Below, one piece after another: positions 1 to 8,415 of a stretch of DNA of 64,000 nucleotides. Under the pieces are notes generated by a model that saw only the letters and a list, made by a program, of their open reading frames with translations, made no database searches and had not been told where the DNA came from. The translations under genes were made by a program, and so were the position numbers. Origin of the DNA: Bog-473 sp963838835 (GTDB lineage Bacteria > Actinomycetota > Acidimicrobiia > Acidimicrobiales > RAAP-2); contig CAWITA010000027.1 of NCBI GenBank assembly GCA_963838835.1, positions 62,001 through 126,000 on the forward strand, given 5' to 3'. Each line of letters starts with the position of its first letter. Positions within the stretch are counted from its first letter, which is position 1.

Positions 1-789
1 AAAGCGGTGACATATCACCCCATCATGCAAACCGAGCCAGGTGTCGACGCAGACCCCTGGGAGCTGTACGACATGGTTCGTGACCCTACTGAGTGCCACG
101 ACCTGGCATTGGAGGAGCCGGAGCGCCTGCGAAAGATGATTGACCTCTGGTGGGTCCACGCGGCGCAAAATCAAGTACTTCCGCTAGACCCGCGACCGCT
201 TCCGGCTCTCGTCGGGGAGCGAAAGCTCAGCGTGCGCGATCGGCAACGCTACGTCTACTACCCGGACGCGGCTCAGGTTCCTGAGCTCATCGCAGTCAAT
301 GTCAAGAATCGAACACACCGAGTGGTGGCCCGAGTGAACCTTGCCGATCGGGGGGCGAGTGGAGTGCTGCTCTCGCAGGGCTCACGACTGGGCGGGTGGT
401 GCCTCTATGTACGAAACGGCCGACTGCACTACGTGCACAACAGGGCGGCAACAGAACCCGATCGATTGTCCGGGGATATCTCCGTCGAGCCAGGTCGGCA
501 CGAATGGATCTTCGAATTCGCAAAGACGGGCGAACACCGCGGGCGAGCCCGTCTGGTGGCAGATGGGGCAGTGGTTGATGAGAGGGTTATCAAGCGATTC
601 ACCCCCGGACGGTTTTCGCTCACCGGGGCGGGAATCACCTGCGGCTATACCAATGGCCTTCCGGTAGCCGACGACGTCGATCCATCCTCCCGGTTCACAG
701 GCGGTCTCGAAACCGTGACCGTCGAGGTCGACGGAATGCCCTTTGTCGATCCCGAGGAAGAAGTCGAGGCAGTTATCTCTTCTCAATGA
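1..789 (+). CDS. Arylsulfatase, C-terminal part (5' end outside window)
   Basis: The reading frame is open from the first base (AAA GCG GTG ACA ...) to TGA 787-789, so this is the 3' part of a longer gene; the GTG at 7 is probably an internal codon. The segment PWELYDMVRDPTECHDL near the beginning is the hallmark that follows the catalytic domain of type I sulfatases (sulfate-ester hydrolases of the alkaline phosphatase superfamily). The remaining ~200 residues look like a beta-rich C-terminal domain. The formylglycine Cys/Ser motif and metal ligands lie upstream, so activity and substrate cannot be judged. It converges on the MarR gene. Confidence 0.75.
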   Translation, partial: KAVTYHPIMQTEPGVDADPWELYDMVRDPTECHDLALEEPERLRKMIDLWWVHAAQNQVLPLDPRPLPALVGERKLSVRDRQRYVYYPDAAQVPELIAVNVKNRTHRVVARVNLADRGASGVLLSQGSRLGGWCLYVRNGRLHYVHNRAATEPDRLSGDISVEPGRHEWIFEFAKTGEHRGRARLVADGAVVDERVIKRFTPGRFSLTGAGITCGYTNGLPVADDVDPSSRFTGGLETVTVEVDGMPFVDPEEEVEAVISSQ

Positions 790-803
790 CGTACCGGACG
801 AGC

Positions 804-817
804 GAGGGCGAACCCTC
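804..817. terminator. Short GC hairpin between convergent genes
   Basis: GAGGG-cgaa-CCCTC is a perfect 5-bp stem with a tetraloop, lying 15 nt after the sulfatase stop and before the convergent MarR gene. There is no T-tract, so it is at best a weak intrinsic terminator. Confidence 0.3.
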
Positions 818-891
818 AGCGGCTCGCCAACCGGTAGTCAGCCGACCTCAGAAGGGACAGTCGCTCCGCCGTTGTGGTGTGCGCGTCCCGG

Positions 892-1350
892 CTAGCTCTC
901 CTCGAGCCGATCGGCCACGGAGCACATCGCGTTGGCGACTATCTGAACTGAAGTCTGGTCCATGTGATCAAAGAACCGCTCACGGACGCTCGCCAAGTGC
1001 ACGGGCCAGGCCGCCCGTAGTTTCGCCATTCCCCGGGGTGTCAATCTGGCCACGTTGCCTCGAGCATCAGTTGAGCTCGCGACCTTTGTCACCAGTGAAC
1101 GCGATTGAAGATCGTCGACCAGGCGGGTCATTCGGCTCGCCGACAGACCGGTCGCGGCAGCCAGGTCGCTCATCCTGAGCTCGCGGTTAGGCGCCTCGGA
1201 CAGCTGCATAATGGTGGTGTATTCGCTGGCGCTCACACCAGCACCGTGGAGCAGATCAGCGTCGAGGTGCCGAGGGAGCACCTTGACGATGCGCATCACA
1301 GCCCGCCACAGGGCTTCCTCTGCCGACGAAAGTGGTTCGGCCTTCGGCAT
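892..1350 (-). CDS. MarR-family transcriptional regulator
   Basis: A 152-residue protein of normal MarR length. The winged-helix core is clear: helix 2 and recognition helix around residues 59-81 (LRMSDLAAATGLSASRMTRL), then the wing at about 88-104 (KVASSTDARGNVARLT). It is expected to act as a dimer that binds an inverted repeat and is released by a small phenolic-type ligand. The ATG at 1350 is preceded by TAATCT on the minus strand with a 6-nt gap, suggesting a leaderless message. A TTGC...GCAA inverted repeat just upstream is a candidate autoregulatory site. A damaged copy of the same gene lies directly upstream on the same strand, and the divergent SDR/aldo-keto operon beyond it is the likely target. 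Confidence 0.88.
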   Translation of the reverse strand: MPKAEPLSSAEEALWRAVMRIVKVLPRHLDADLLHGAGVSASEYTTIMQLSEAPNRELRMSDLAAATGLSASRMTRLVDDLQSRSLVTKVASSTDARGNVARLTPRGMAKLRAAWPVHLASVRERFFDHMDQTSVQIVANAMCSVADRLEES

Positions 1351-1356
1351 TGGGTC

Positions 1357-1380
1357 AGATTAACTTGCTCTTTGAAGCAA
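1357..1380 (-). promoter_or_regulatory. Promoter and candidate MarR operator upstream of marR
   Basis: On the minus strand the -10 box TAATCT (1357-1362) sits 6 nt before the ATG of the MarR gene. Just upstream is the inverted repeat TTGCT-N6-AGCAA (1365-1380), which equals TTGC-N8-GCAA. MarR-family operators commonly carry TTGC/GCAA half-sites, so autoregulation is a reasonable inference. Confidence 0.45.
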
Positions 1381-1661
1381 CAGTGGGAGTCCCATCGATT
1401 TCACCAGGCCGCGTGACGGCAAATCATCCACCAATCTCGTGGTCCGGCTCGCTGACAGTCCAGCGCCGTTGACCAGATCGGTCATCCGACGCTGCCGATG
1501 GGGAGCCTCTGAGAGAGTTGCGAGCACTCTGTACTCGCCCGCAGTGAGGCCTACACCGCGCATCGAGTCGGCATCAAGGTGCAAGGGGAGGACGTTGACG
1601 ATCCGCATGGTGGCAGCCACAGCATCTCCTCGGTGGTGGAGAACGGTTCAGCCGACGTCAC
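1360..1661 (-). pseudogene. Truncated, frameshifted second copy of a MarR regulator
   Basis: From GTG 1661 the minus strand reads VTSAEPFSTTEEMLW, matching the start of the intact downstream MarR protein (AEPLSSAEEALW). One base is then missing near 1612-1620, and the match resumes in another frame as MRIVNVLPLHLDADSMRGVG. It continues through the helix-turn-helix (GLSASRTTRLVDDLPSRGLV). After that the wing and the C-terminal dimerisation helices are gone and the frame ends in an unrelated tail at TAA 1360-1362, inside the promoter of the intact gene. It therefore carries two lesions. It looks like a decayed tandem duplicate; the 3' truncation cannot be explained by a sequencing slip. Confidence 0.75.
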
Positions 1662-1790
1662 TCCGACACAGGTCGCAACTCACCACCAACCCAACGTGAC
1701 GCACGAAGCAAACGCAAACACCGCGGAATGCCCTATTCCGGGACCCCTTTCCCTCCGTGCTCCTCGACCCCCCGGTCTTCACTTTATGCC

Positions 1791-1829
1791 AAATTTTGCT
1801 TGCCAACGCAAATTGATTGCCGGTACCAT
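1791..1829 (+). promoter_or_regulatory. Promoter with MarR-box-like inverted repeat for the SnoaL/SDR/AKR operon
   Basis: An AT-rich island in otherwise GC-rich DNA. It contains TTGC-N4-GCAA (1800-1811), nested in TTTTGC...GCAAAT (1794-1813, including TTGC-N8-GCAA). The TTGCCA at 1800-1805 can serve as a -35 box, followed by an 18-bp spacer and a -10 box TACCAT (1824-1829). The repeat would overlap the -35 box, a position suited to repression. The same half-sites occur upstream of the intact MarR gene. The rest of the 1662-1874 gap shows nothing recognisable. Confidence 0.45.
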
Positions 1830-1874
1830 GGCCTACGGCACCGTGATCGACCCTGCGGCGCTAGGGAGCAAGCC

Positions 1875-2266
1875 ATGAGCGATCAAAGTAAGGCCGACCG
1901 CATCCGCATCCGCCGAGTCTTCGCCGGGTTCGAGTCGAGAGATGCGACGGCCTTTTCGATCTTCGTCACGAACGACGTTCAATTACGTCCGGGCAACGCC
2001 GTGCCCGGCCGAGAAAGGTCGAGTTCGTTGCCGCCGTCAACGGTTTTGTGGTTTCGACCGCCGGCATTCGGCACGAGGTCCTGAACGTGTGGAGCGACCA
2101 GTCCACGGTCATCGCAGGGTTCGATGTGTACTCCACCTGGCTCGATGGCAAGGAAGTCGTCACCTTCCCCTGTCGCAATGTGTTCCGGACAAGGGATGGT
2201 TTGATTGCCGAGTACCGCAGCTGTATCGACGCGACGCCCGTCTCTGAGAACGCAGCTTCGGTATGA
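1875..2266 (+). pseudogene. SnoaL-like (NTF2-fold) protein, interrupted by a frameshift
   Basis: ATG 1875 follows the ribosome site AGGGAG (1863-1868). The first ~45 codons read as an NTF2/SnoaL-like protein (RIRRVFAGFESRDATAFSIF ... GNAVPG). Near 2009-2020 the frame must change by one missing base to continue as KVEFVAAVNGFVVSTAGIRHEV and finish at TGA 2264-2266. The joined product is about 130 residues, the usual size of this cone-fold family of small polyketide-cyclase-like or ketosteroid-isomerase-like enzymes; substrate unknown. The stop overlaps the SDR start (ATGA), showing the two were translationally coupled. It is either a real lesion or one of the many single-base errors in this sequence. 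Confidence 0.7.
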
Positions 2267-2940
2267 GCGATCCCGTGGCTGTCGTGGTCGGCGGAGGGGG
2301 AGAGCTCGGTGGCGCGGCCGCTCGGACCCTCGCAGCGAGAGGGTTCGTGGTCGTCGCGGTCGATCGGAGCGCAGTCAGTCTCGAGGAGCTACCGGAGGGC
2401 ATCCGGCGGGAGGTCGCCGATGCGACCGATCCAGAAGTGGCGCGTCCCTTGTTAGATCGCATTGCCAAGGATGTGGGTGTCCCAGATGCGTTGGTGAACA
2501 CCATTGGCGTCTTTCAGCCCGGAACCGCCGCCGACACCAGCCTCGACCTGTTGCACACGATGATCGACGTCAATCTGGGGACAGCTTTTTGGCTGAGCCA
2601 AGCGGTGGCTCCGCACATGCAGCGTCAGAGCTCCGGAACGATCGTGCACGTCTCGGCGCGGCCCGGAATCGAGCCGGCGTACGGCATGGCTGCGTACGCC
2701 GCGAGTAAGGCTGCCTTGGTCCACTTGACGCGCCTTCTCGATCGAGAGCTCCGCCCATCGGGAATACGAGTGAATAGCGTGGCGCCCGAGCTCATTGACA
2801 CGGCAAAGACCAGGGCGGCTCTTCCCGAAGAGATGCTGACACGAGCGATCGCCCCCGAAGCGATCGCCGAGATCATCGCCTTTCTCGTAAGCGACGAGGC
2901 GACGCCGATCAGCGGAGCGATTTTGCCGGCGTACGGCTAA
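2263..2940 (+). CDS. Short-chain dehydrogenase/reductase
   Basis: 225 residues, a classical-SDR length. The nucleotide-binding glycine motif GGGGELGG is at residues 10-17, Asp34 at the end of beta-2 suggests NAD(H) preference, Asn104 lies in DVNLG, Ser131 in HVSAR, and the catalytic pair Tyr145/Lys149 in AAYAASKAAL. It is expected to oxidise an alcohol or reduce a ketone with NAD(P). ATG 2263 overlaps the stop of the SnoaL-like gene, and an aldo-keto reductase follows 10 bp later. The three probably form one operon modifying a common carbonyl substrate, with MarR as the candidate regulator; the substrate cannot be named. Confidence 0.88.
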   Translation: MSDPVAVVVGGGGELGGAAARTLAARGFVVVAVDRSAVSLEELPEGIRREVADATDPEVARPLLDRIAKDVGVPDALVNTIGVFQPGTAADTSLDLLHTMIDVNLGTAFWLSQAVAPHMQRQSSGTIVHVSARPGIEPAYGMAAYAASKAALVHLTRLLDRELRPSGIRVNSVAPELIDTAKTRAALPEEMLTRAIAPEAIAEIIAFLVSDEATPISGAILPAYG

Positions 2941-2950
2941 CGGGCTCATC

Positions 2951-3832
2951 GTGCCGGAAGAGCAGGGTTCCGGGCGGCCAGTGCCCGTGTTCGCCAGACG
3001 ATCTTTGGGGGCGTATTCGGTTTCGCCGATTGGCTTTGGGGCGATGCGGTTGGCGGGACCGAATGTCTTTGGATCGCCCGCCGACACGAATGCAGCCATT
3101 GCCTTGTTGAGGGATGCCGTCGACAAGGGTGTCGACCACATCGACACGGCCCAGTACTACGGACCCGCCGTGGTCAACGAGCTCATTCGCCAGGCGCTCG
3201 ATCCATACCCGGCCGACCTGGTGTTGGTGAGCAAGGTCGGCGCGAGGCGAGGTACCAACGGCGAGATCTTTCCCTACGACCAACCAGCCGAGCTACGCCG
3301 CGGCATAGAAGACAACCTGAGCTCACTGCGCGTCGACAGGCTTCCGATCATCAACCTCCGGCTCATGCGGGCATCGCCACCGGATGCCCTGTTCGACGAC
3401 CAGGTCGAGACCATGATCGCGGCTCGTGATGAAGGGCTCATCGGGGCCGTCGGCCTCAGCAACGCTTCGCTGGCTCACTTGCGGCGCGCCCTAGACCTTG
3501 GTGAGGTCGCTTGTGTCCAGAACCAATTCCACCCAGCCGACCGCTCGTCGGCACCCGTACTCGAGGAATGCACGCGTCGAGGTATCGCGTTCGTGCCGTT
3601 CGGACCCCTCGGCTTCGGTTCGGCATCTGTCTTGGCGAACCGGCAGCTGGCAAGAGTTGCAGCCCGACTCGAGTGCACCCCGATTCAGGCGTGCCTCGCA
3701 TGGGAACTCGCCCTCTCGCCGAACATGTTGCTCATCCCTGGCACCTCGTCCCAGCGTCATCTCGAAGAGAACTTGGCGGCCCTCAGCGTGCACTTCGATG
3801 CCGACGCCCTTCGTGAGATCGCGCGGATTTGA
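2951..3832 (+). CDS. Aldo/keto reductase
   Basis: 293 residues folding as the AKR (beta/alpha)8 barrel. The start region YSVSPIGFGAMRLAGP and the motif VDHIDTAQYYG (Asp65, Tyr69/70) are typical, and Lys95 in VLVSKVG is the catalytic lysine. The usual active-site histidine after strand 4 is not seen: the sequence there is PIINLRLMRASP, a variant I know from an actinobacterial AKR subgroup. C-terminal NADPH-binding segment LLIPGTSSQRHLEENL is present. GTG 2951 was chosen because it follows the SDR stop by 10 bp. It would reduce aldehydes or ketones with NADPH. A strong hairpin follows the stop. Confidence 0.87.
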   Translation: MPEEQGSGRPVPVFARRSLGAYSVSPIGFGAMRLAGPNVFGSPADTNAAIALLRDAVDKGVDHIDTAQYYGPAVVNELIRQALDPYPADLVLVSKVGARRGTNGEIFPYDQPAELRRGIEDNLSSLRVDRLPIINLRLMRASPPDALFDDQVETMIAARDEGLIGAVGLSNASLAHLRRALDLGEVACVQNQFHPADRSSAPVLEECTRRGIAFVPFGPLGFGSASVLANRQLARVAARLECTPIQACLAWELALSPNMLLIPGTSSQRHLEENLAALSVHFDADALREIARI

Positions 3833-3838
3833 CCGGAC

Positions 3839-3868
3839 AGCTCGAAGTCTCGTCCCCTTTCGAGCTGC
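3839..3868. terminator. Hairpin between convergent aldo-keto reductase and glycosylase genes
   Basis: CAGCTCGAA (3839-3847) pairs perfectly with TTCGAGCTG (3860-3868) across a 12-nt loop. It lies 6 nt after the aldo-keto reductase stop and 16 nt before the end of the convergent glycosylase gene, so it could serve both. There is no clear T-tract. Confidence 0.5.
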
Positions 3869-3884
3869 GCTTTGACAGGCTGGC

Positions 3885-4568
3885 TCATTTCACCGTGTTC
3901 GGCGCGTCTCCCGGTTCGAGCGCGGCCGCAAAGAGATAAGACGTGGCGAGGCTGCGGAACGGTCGCCATTTCTCGGCGATCTGGAGGACCTCGTCCTGGC
4001 TGGGCAGGTGATCGAGGCGGTAGGCGGCACGTATCGCCTTCCGTAATGCCAAGTCTCCTGGCAGGACGACGTCGTCTCGTTTGAGCGCGATGAGCAAGGC
4101 GCCTTGCGCGGTCCACGGTCCGATCCCCGGAACAGCGGTCAGTTCCCTTATGAAGTCGTCGTCGGGCAATTCCACGAGAGACTCAACATTCAGTCGACCA
4201 TCCGAGAAACGTTCTGCCAGATCTCTGAGAGTCTGGACCTTGCGCCACGAAAGGCCCGCAGCTCGGAGATCTCCTGGTTCCAAAGCCAAGAACCCCTGGG
4301 GTGAGGGTAGGTGGCCCCCAAAAAGGGACCGCAAACGGTCGATGGTCCGTCGGGTCGCGGCCACGGAGAGTTGCTGACCTGTGACCTGGAACACAAGCGA
4401 CCCGAACAGGTTCATCGGGGGAAGCTCATTGAGCCACCCGCTCGGATCGAAATCTGGGCGGTGCTCGATAAGTCGTCCGATCACTGGGTCCACCTTGCGA
4501 AGGTGGTCTCTGGCACGATCGAGCCGTTCAGCGCGGTCCTCCCGCACGGATCGAGAGGGTTCAGACAT
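3885..4568 (-). CDS. DNA-3-methyladenine glycosylase II (AlkA-like, HhH-GPD)
   Basis: 227 residues. The helix-hairpin-helix is at about 143-158 (LTAVPGIGPWTAQGAL) and is followed by the GPD element with the catalytic aspartate at about residue 172 (VVLPGDLALRKAI). The N-terminal helical part contains LVFQVTGQQLSVAAT, typical of AlkA/MAG enzymes. It excises alkylated purines during base-excision repair in the cytoplasm. No Fe-S cluster cysteines are present, which separates it from EndoIII/MutY. No AdaA/methyltransferase partner is near; it appears monocistronic. Confidence 0.9.
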   Translation of the reverse strand: MSEPSRSVREDRAERLDRARDHLRKVDPVIGRLIEHRPDFDPSGWLNELPPMNLFGSLVFQVTGQQLSVAATRRTIDRLRSLFGGHLPSPQGFLALEPGDLRAAGLSWRKVQTLRDLAERFSDGRLNVESLVELPDDDFIRELTAVPGIGPWTAQGALLIALKRDDVVLPGDLALRKAIRAAYRLDHLPSQDEVLQIAEKWRPFRSLATSYLFAAALEPGDAPNTVK

Positions 4569-4936
4569 CGGCTGATTCGCAGCTCCTCTCCTTCAGCGGA
4601 AGTGTTGGCCTCCCGCACACGCCCTGACCCTCAACAAATTTACGAATGATCGGGTTGCGTGGGCAAACAAAGCTAACACCACGCGATCTGTCTTCTCGGA
4701 CCCCAACCCCGGCCCGGGGTATTCAGGAGTTCGAGGCCACCGATCAACGGGCGATAAGCGATCAGATCGGTCTGGCGTCCGATGCCAATGACTCTCTGAA
4801 GAAATTGCTTGCGGGGTGGGTCAGTGTCTGCCCAATCGATCGGGCAGAATTCGGTGGACGAGAGGACCTTGCCTCGTAATCCAGGGTGCTGGGTCGAGAT
4901 CCGGCTGGCCCACCACTCGCGTTGTGGGGCCACGAC
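4569..4936. other. Intergenic region without supported gene
   Basis: 368 bp between the AlkA-like gene (start 4568) and the end of the transglutaminase gene (4937), both on the minus strand. Two short overlapping ORFs occur on opposite strands but neither has family features or a convincing ribosome site. I see nothing I can support here; part must be the AlkA promoter. Confidence 0.5.
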
Positions 4937-7219
4937 TCACCGCCGATTCACGTTCGCGGGCCGCGTCGGCGCGTGTTCGACCAAGATCCACCGCAGCTCT
5001 TGGTGCCTGAGGCCCCGCTTCATCTTTCGGGCAGCGTCGTACGCCATGCGGCTGGTCGCCGGGCTCAGAGGGAGAGGGTCGAAGAGCGCGCGGTCTGCGG
5101 AGCGGGCAACAAGGACGCCGTTGGCCAGCAGCGAACCGAGGTCATCGGGGCCGGGCCGGACCGTCAGTGAGTCGCCCCGATCGGCCACCCGTTCGATGAC
5201 CTGCTCCATGTACGGTCCCATTGGTTGCCACGGAGGGCGCTCGACTCCAGCCCGGCGGAGCGCTCTGTCGACCTCGGCTTGTGCGAGGAGGGAGAGTTCG
5301 CTCGGGGTACGACCGGCGGGCGACCATTTACGCCGCCGAAGCAACCCGATGACTGCGAGCACCACGAGCAGCAAGCCGGCGACCGAGATGACTGCCCACG
5401 CGAGTCCCTCTGGCCCGGAACTCGAAGGTGCTGCTGCCGCTGATCCGGTGGCTTGGCTGACCGAGGTCGGTACCGTCGTCGGAAGAGTCGCGGGTAACGA
5501 CGGCGACGTCGGCGACGGAGACAACGTTGGTGGCGGCACGATCGTTTCGACGCCAGTCGGTCCGACCACGCCTTCCGGCGCAACCTCACCCGAAGGCTGT
5601 TGGGGAGTTGGTTCGAATGAGACCCAACCGGCGGTCGGTCCCAGGTACACCTGCGGCCACGCGTGAGCGTCCGCACCCGTCACGGTGACCTCGTTCGGAC
5701 CGCTGTATCGACCGGCCGTGAACCCGACAACCAGCCTCGTCGGCAGGCCCAGTGTCCGCGCGAGCACCGTGAATGCGCCCGCAAACTGCTCACAGGTGCC
5801 CGATCGCGTCTGAGTCAAGAAGCTGACCAGAGGGTCGTCACCCGGCGCCGTGGGCGGCGGCGTCAGGGTGTATTTGAACCGGCCTGACCGGAACCAGTTC
5901 ACCAGCGCTTCAGCTTGGCCCAGAGGGGTCTGTGCCCCGACCGTCGCTGCCCGGGAGAGGAGCTCGATGTTCGCCGGAAGTGCGGGAAGCGCCGTTTCGG
6001 CACGCACCAACGCTTGTGGATATGTCGAGACGGAGCCGTTGCCCGCGTCGGCTCCGGGGTCAGTGGTCGGAACCGCCGAGGTGGTCAGATACTGCTGGCC
6101 GGGCGTCGTGGGGAATGACGACACCGCACCCGATCCGGTGATCGTGGCCGTCGTTCCGGAAAGCGCATACGTTGACGGTGGTACCGGAAGGAGCCGGCTC
6201 GAGAGGTCCTCGATGCGGACGTTGGACGCAAAGGTCGGAGTCCCCGGGAACTTCGAGACCAGCGGCGGCTGCGTCAGCAACCCGTTCTGCGGGGCGCCTC
6301 GTGCAGCGTCCAGTGTGCCTGGATCAGGAACCCACACGCCACTACGGAGCACATTCAACACAGCCACCTGCCAGTAGGTGCGGTAAGGGCTGTGCGCCCG
6401 GAACAGCACCACGTTGGCATCGTTCACCTCGAGCGCCACCAGATTGGACGTCAGCGACAATGCAGTTGGTGGCACGATCGCGGTGGCTCCAGCCCCGGGG
6501 GAACCCGCGCCTCCGGAGATCGGGCCCACGACGAGCGCCAGCACGGTGACGCACGCCATGATGGAGATCGTCAGCACGGCGGCAGTCGACAGACGGTGTG
6601 AGCCGGCGCTGGCGGGGTCCCGGACGGGTTCCGCTGGAGTGGTTGTCAACGTGAAGGCGCCGGCAGCGACGAACAGGACCACCGGGACGGCCAGGGAACT
6701 CGAAACGGTTCGGGTGCACACGAAGGCCAAGAGCCCGAAGGGGCAAAGCAGCGCAAGTCCCGGGTACAGCCGATCGGCATCGTCGCTGCAGTGGAGGAGG
6801 ACCGATGCCAGCACTGCCACGGCTCCGGCGGTCAAGACTGCGAGGAGGACGACCCCGGGCAGTGGGCGAAGGGGTATGACAAATCGGCCGAGAACAGGTC
6901 GGGCTGACCGCAGCTGCACCTCTAGGACGCGCCAGGTGCGCGCGGTGGGCAGGCCAAACGTGGTCGACCCGGGAGCCGTCGTCCACAGGCTCACCAGCAT
7001 CATGGCGATCGTGCCGCTGACCGCGCGGATCGGCGTCGGAATCCGCCGGAAGGCCATCAGGGACGGCACGGCCGAGCCCACGGAGGCTGTGGCCACGAGG
7101 GGACCCAGCGCATGCCCCCAAGCGCCATCCGCGAACAGACGGCCGACCGAGGCAGCCGCGATCACAGACGCGCAGAGCAGACCGAGTTCAGGTCCGAGAC
7201 GCCGGAGCGACGCTGTCAC
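4937..7219 (-). CDS. TgpA-like membrane transglutaminase with DUF4129-type tail
   Basis: 760 residues. The N-terminal ~230 residues hold several membrane helices (for example PGVVLLAVLTAGAVAVLASV). An extracytoplasmic transglutaminase-like domain follows, with the Cys476 motif SGTCEQFAGAF, His519 in ADAHAWPQVY and an acidic residue in GWVSFEPTP (Glu where many members have Asp). A Pro/Thr/Ser-rich linker at about 550-600 leads to a last membrane helix (about 608-627) and a cytoplasmic tail of DUF4129 type. In actinobacteria this family is found with DUF58 and MoxR genes, as here: the gene overlaps the DUF58 gene by 4 bp. The presumed role is cleavage or cross-linking of cell-surface protein; substrate unknown. 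Confidence 0.88.
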   Translation of the reverse strand: MTASLRRLGPELGLLCASVIAAASVGRLFADGAWGHALGPLVATASVGSAVPSLMAFRRIPTPIRAVSGTIAMMLVSLWTTAPGSTTFGLPTARTWRVLEVQLRSARPVLGRFVIPLRPLPGVVLLAVLTAGAVAVLASVLLHCSDDADRLYPGLALLCPFGLLAFVCTRTVSSSLAVPVVLFVAAGAFTLTTTPAEPVRDPASAGSHRLSTAAVLTISIMACVTVLALVVGPISGGAGSPGAGATAIVPPTALSLTSNLVALEVNDANVVLFRAHSPYRTYWQVAVLNVLRSGVWVPDPGTLDAARGAPQNGLLTQPPLVSKFPGTPTFASNVRIEDLSSRLLPVPPSTYALSGTTATITGSGAVSSFPTTPGQQYLTTSAVPTTDPGADAGNGSVSTYPQALVRAETALPALPANIELLSRAATVGAQTPLGQAEALVNWFRSGRFKYTLTPPPTAPGDDPLVSFLTQTRSGTCEQFAGAFTVLARTLGLPTRLVVGFTAGRYSGPNEVTVTGADAHAWPQVYLGPTAGWVSFEPTPQQPSGEVAPEGVVGPTGVETIVPPPTLSPSPTSPSLPATLPTTVPTSVSQATGSAAAAPSSSGPEGLAWAVISVAGLLLVVLAVIGLLRRRKWSPAGRTPSELSLLAQAEVDRALRRAGVERPPWQPMGPYMEQVIERVADRGDSLTVRPGPDDLGSLLANGVLVARSADRALFDPLPLSPATSRMAYDAARKMKRGLRHQELRWILVEHAPTRPANVNRR

Positions 7220-8412
7220 TCGACGACGACCACGGTGGGATCCCCGGCCACGTGAGGAAGGGTGGGCAGGGCGGTCTGCGTCGTGACCACGAAGGACCCC
7301 CCGCGGGGTGCTGGATCGGGTGGCATGGCGCCGCCGGAGACCCGGCGAGGTTGGGTGCGAGCCAGAAAGGTCAGCAGTTCGACCATCCCCTCGGGCGTGG
7401 CCGAACCCGTGACTCTGCGTCCGGAGAAAGTGGCGACCTCGAAGTCGCTGCCACGCCGGGCGGCATCCGTCACCAGCCCGTACAGCATGGACAGCGCCTG
7501 TTCGAAGGTCCGACGCAGGTGAACGCCCGCCCGGTCGTCGAGAACCACGGCGACCAGGTCCTCGGTGTCCGGCCGGAAATCATGGACGAGAAGGAGCCGA
7601 TACCGAGCCTCGGCCTGCCACGAGAGCAGGTGCAGACGGTCCCCCTGTTCGTAGGGCCGTAACCCGTTCCACTCGCCGGCCGGATCGTCGGCGTGGGCCG
7701 CCGCAGGGTGGTGACCGGCCGGTGCACTCCCGCGAGAACCTCGGCGAACGGGTGGCGGCAGCGTGCTCGCCGCGGCCGAAGGGTGAACGACCAGGGTCAC
7801 CGGCGCCGCCGTGGCAACGGTCATGGCGAACAACCCGAAAGGGTCGTGCACCCAGAGTCGCAAAGGACCGATCTTGAAGACACCACGCCGTCTCGTCGGG
7901 ATCGGAACAACCGATGACGCATGTCGTCGCGTTCCGACTGGGTCCCAGCGGATCAGCCTTCCGATATCGACCGCCAGCGCGGGGGGCCTCGGTGGGGTGA
8001 TCGCGCGCGGGGCCGCCGAAGCGGCCTCGTCCCAATGGTCGGAGGGTCGTTCGAGCCCCAGCGGTGGAAGCGTCACCTCGCCCGTATTCGTCAGATGAAG
8101 GCTGAGTTCGCACGAATCGCCGGTGGGGACCAGCGGTGGCGTGAGCATCACCTGGACCTGGGCCACGCTCGCCCGACGCCCACGCTCGAGCACCAGAACC
8201 GGTGCGATGACAAAAGGAAGCCCGACCGCCAGGACGAAGACGAACAAGGCCGAGCGCCCGGTCGCGATCTCGGCCACGAGGAGCGCGATCGCGATGGCGC
8301 CGGCGACCGCTCCCCGCAGGGTGGGTCGTAACGAAGCGATCGTCACGCCTCCACGGGGTGAGAGCCCGTCGGCGGAGGGGGAACGACTCCGCGCGAAGTG
8401 CTCGCGGACCAT
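7216..8412 (-). CDS. DUF58 (vWA-related) membrane protein
   Basis: 398 residues with two N-terminal hydrophobic helices (about 25-70: GAVAGAIAIALLVAEIA and ALFVFVLAVGLPFVIAPVL), a beta-rich middle, and the DUF58 signature at about 245-275 (WNGLRPYEQGDRLHLLSWQA), followed by a vWA-like alpha/beta region (VAVVLDDRAG). Members partner with MoxR ATPases and transglutaminase-like membrane proteins. Start is 3 bp after the MoxR stop and the end overlaps the transglutaminase gene, so the three are one operon, probably assembling or regulating an envelope complex. Confidence 0.88.
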   Translation of the reverse strand: MVREHFARSRSPSADGLSPRGGVTIASLRPTLRGAVAGAIAIALLVAEIATGRSALFVFVLAVGLPFVIAPVLVLERGRRASVAQVQVMLTPPLVPTGDSCELSLHLTNTGEVTLPPLGLERPSDHWDEAASAAPRAITPPRPPALAVDIGRLIRWDPVGTRRHASSVVPIPTRRRGVFKIGPLRLWVHDPFGLFAMTVATAAPVTLVVHPSAAASTLPPPVRRGSRGSAPAGHHPAAAHADDPAGEWNGLRPYEQGDRLHLLSWQAEARYRLLLVHDFRPDTEDLVAVVLDDRAGVHLRRTFEQALSMLYGLVTDAARRGSDFEVATFSGRRVTGSATPEGMVELLTFLARTQPRRVSGGAMPPDPAPRGGSFVVTTQTALPTLPHVAGDPTVVVVE

Positions 8413-8415
8413 GGC

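Noticed and set aside
4646..4933. Two short overlapping ORFs between the glycosylase and transglutaminase genes
   Set aside because: No ribosome site, no family resemblance, and opposite strands over the same bases.
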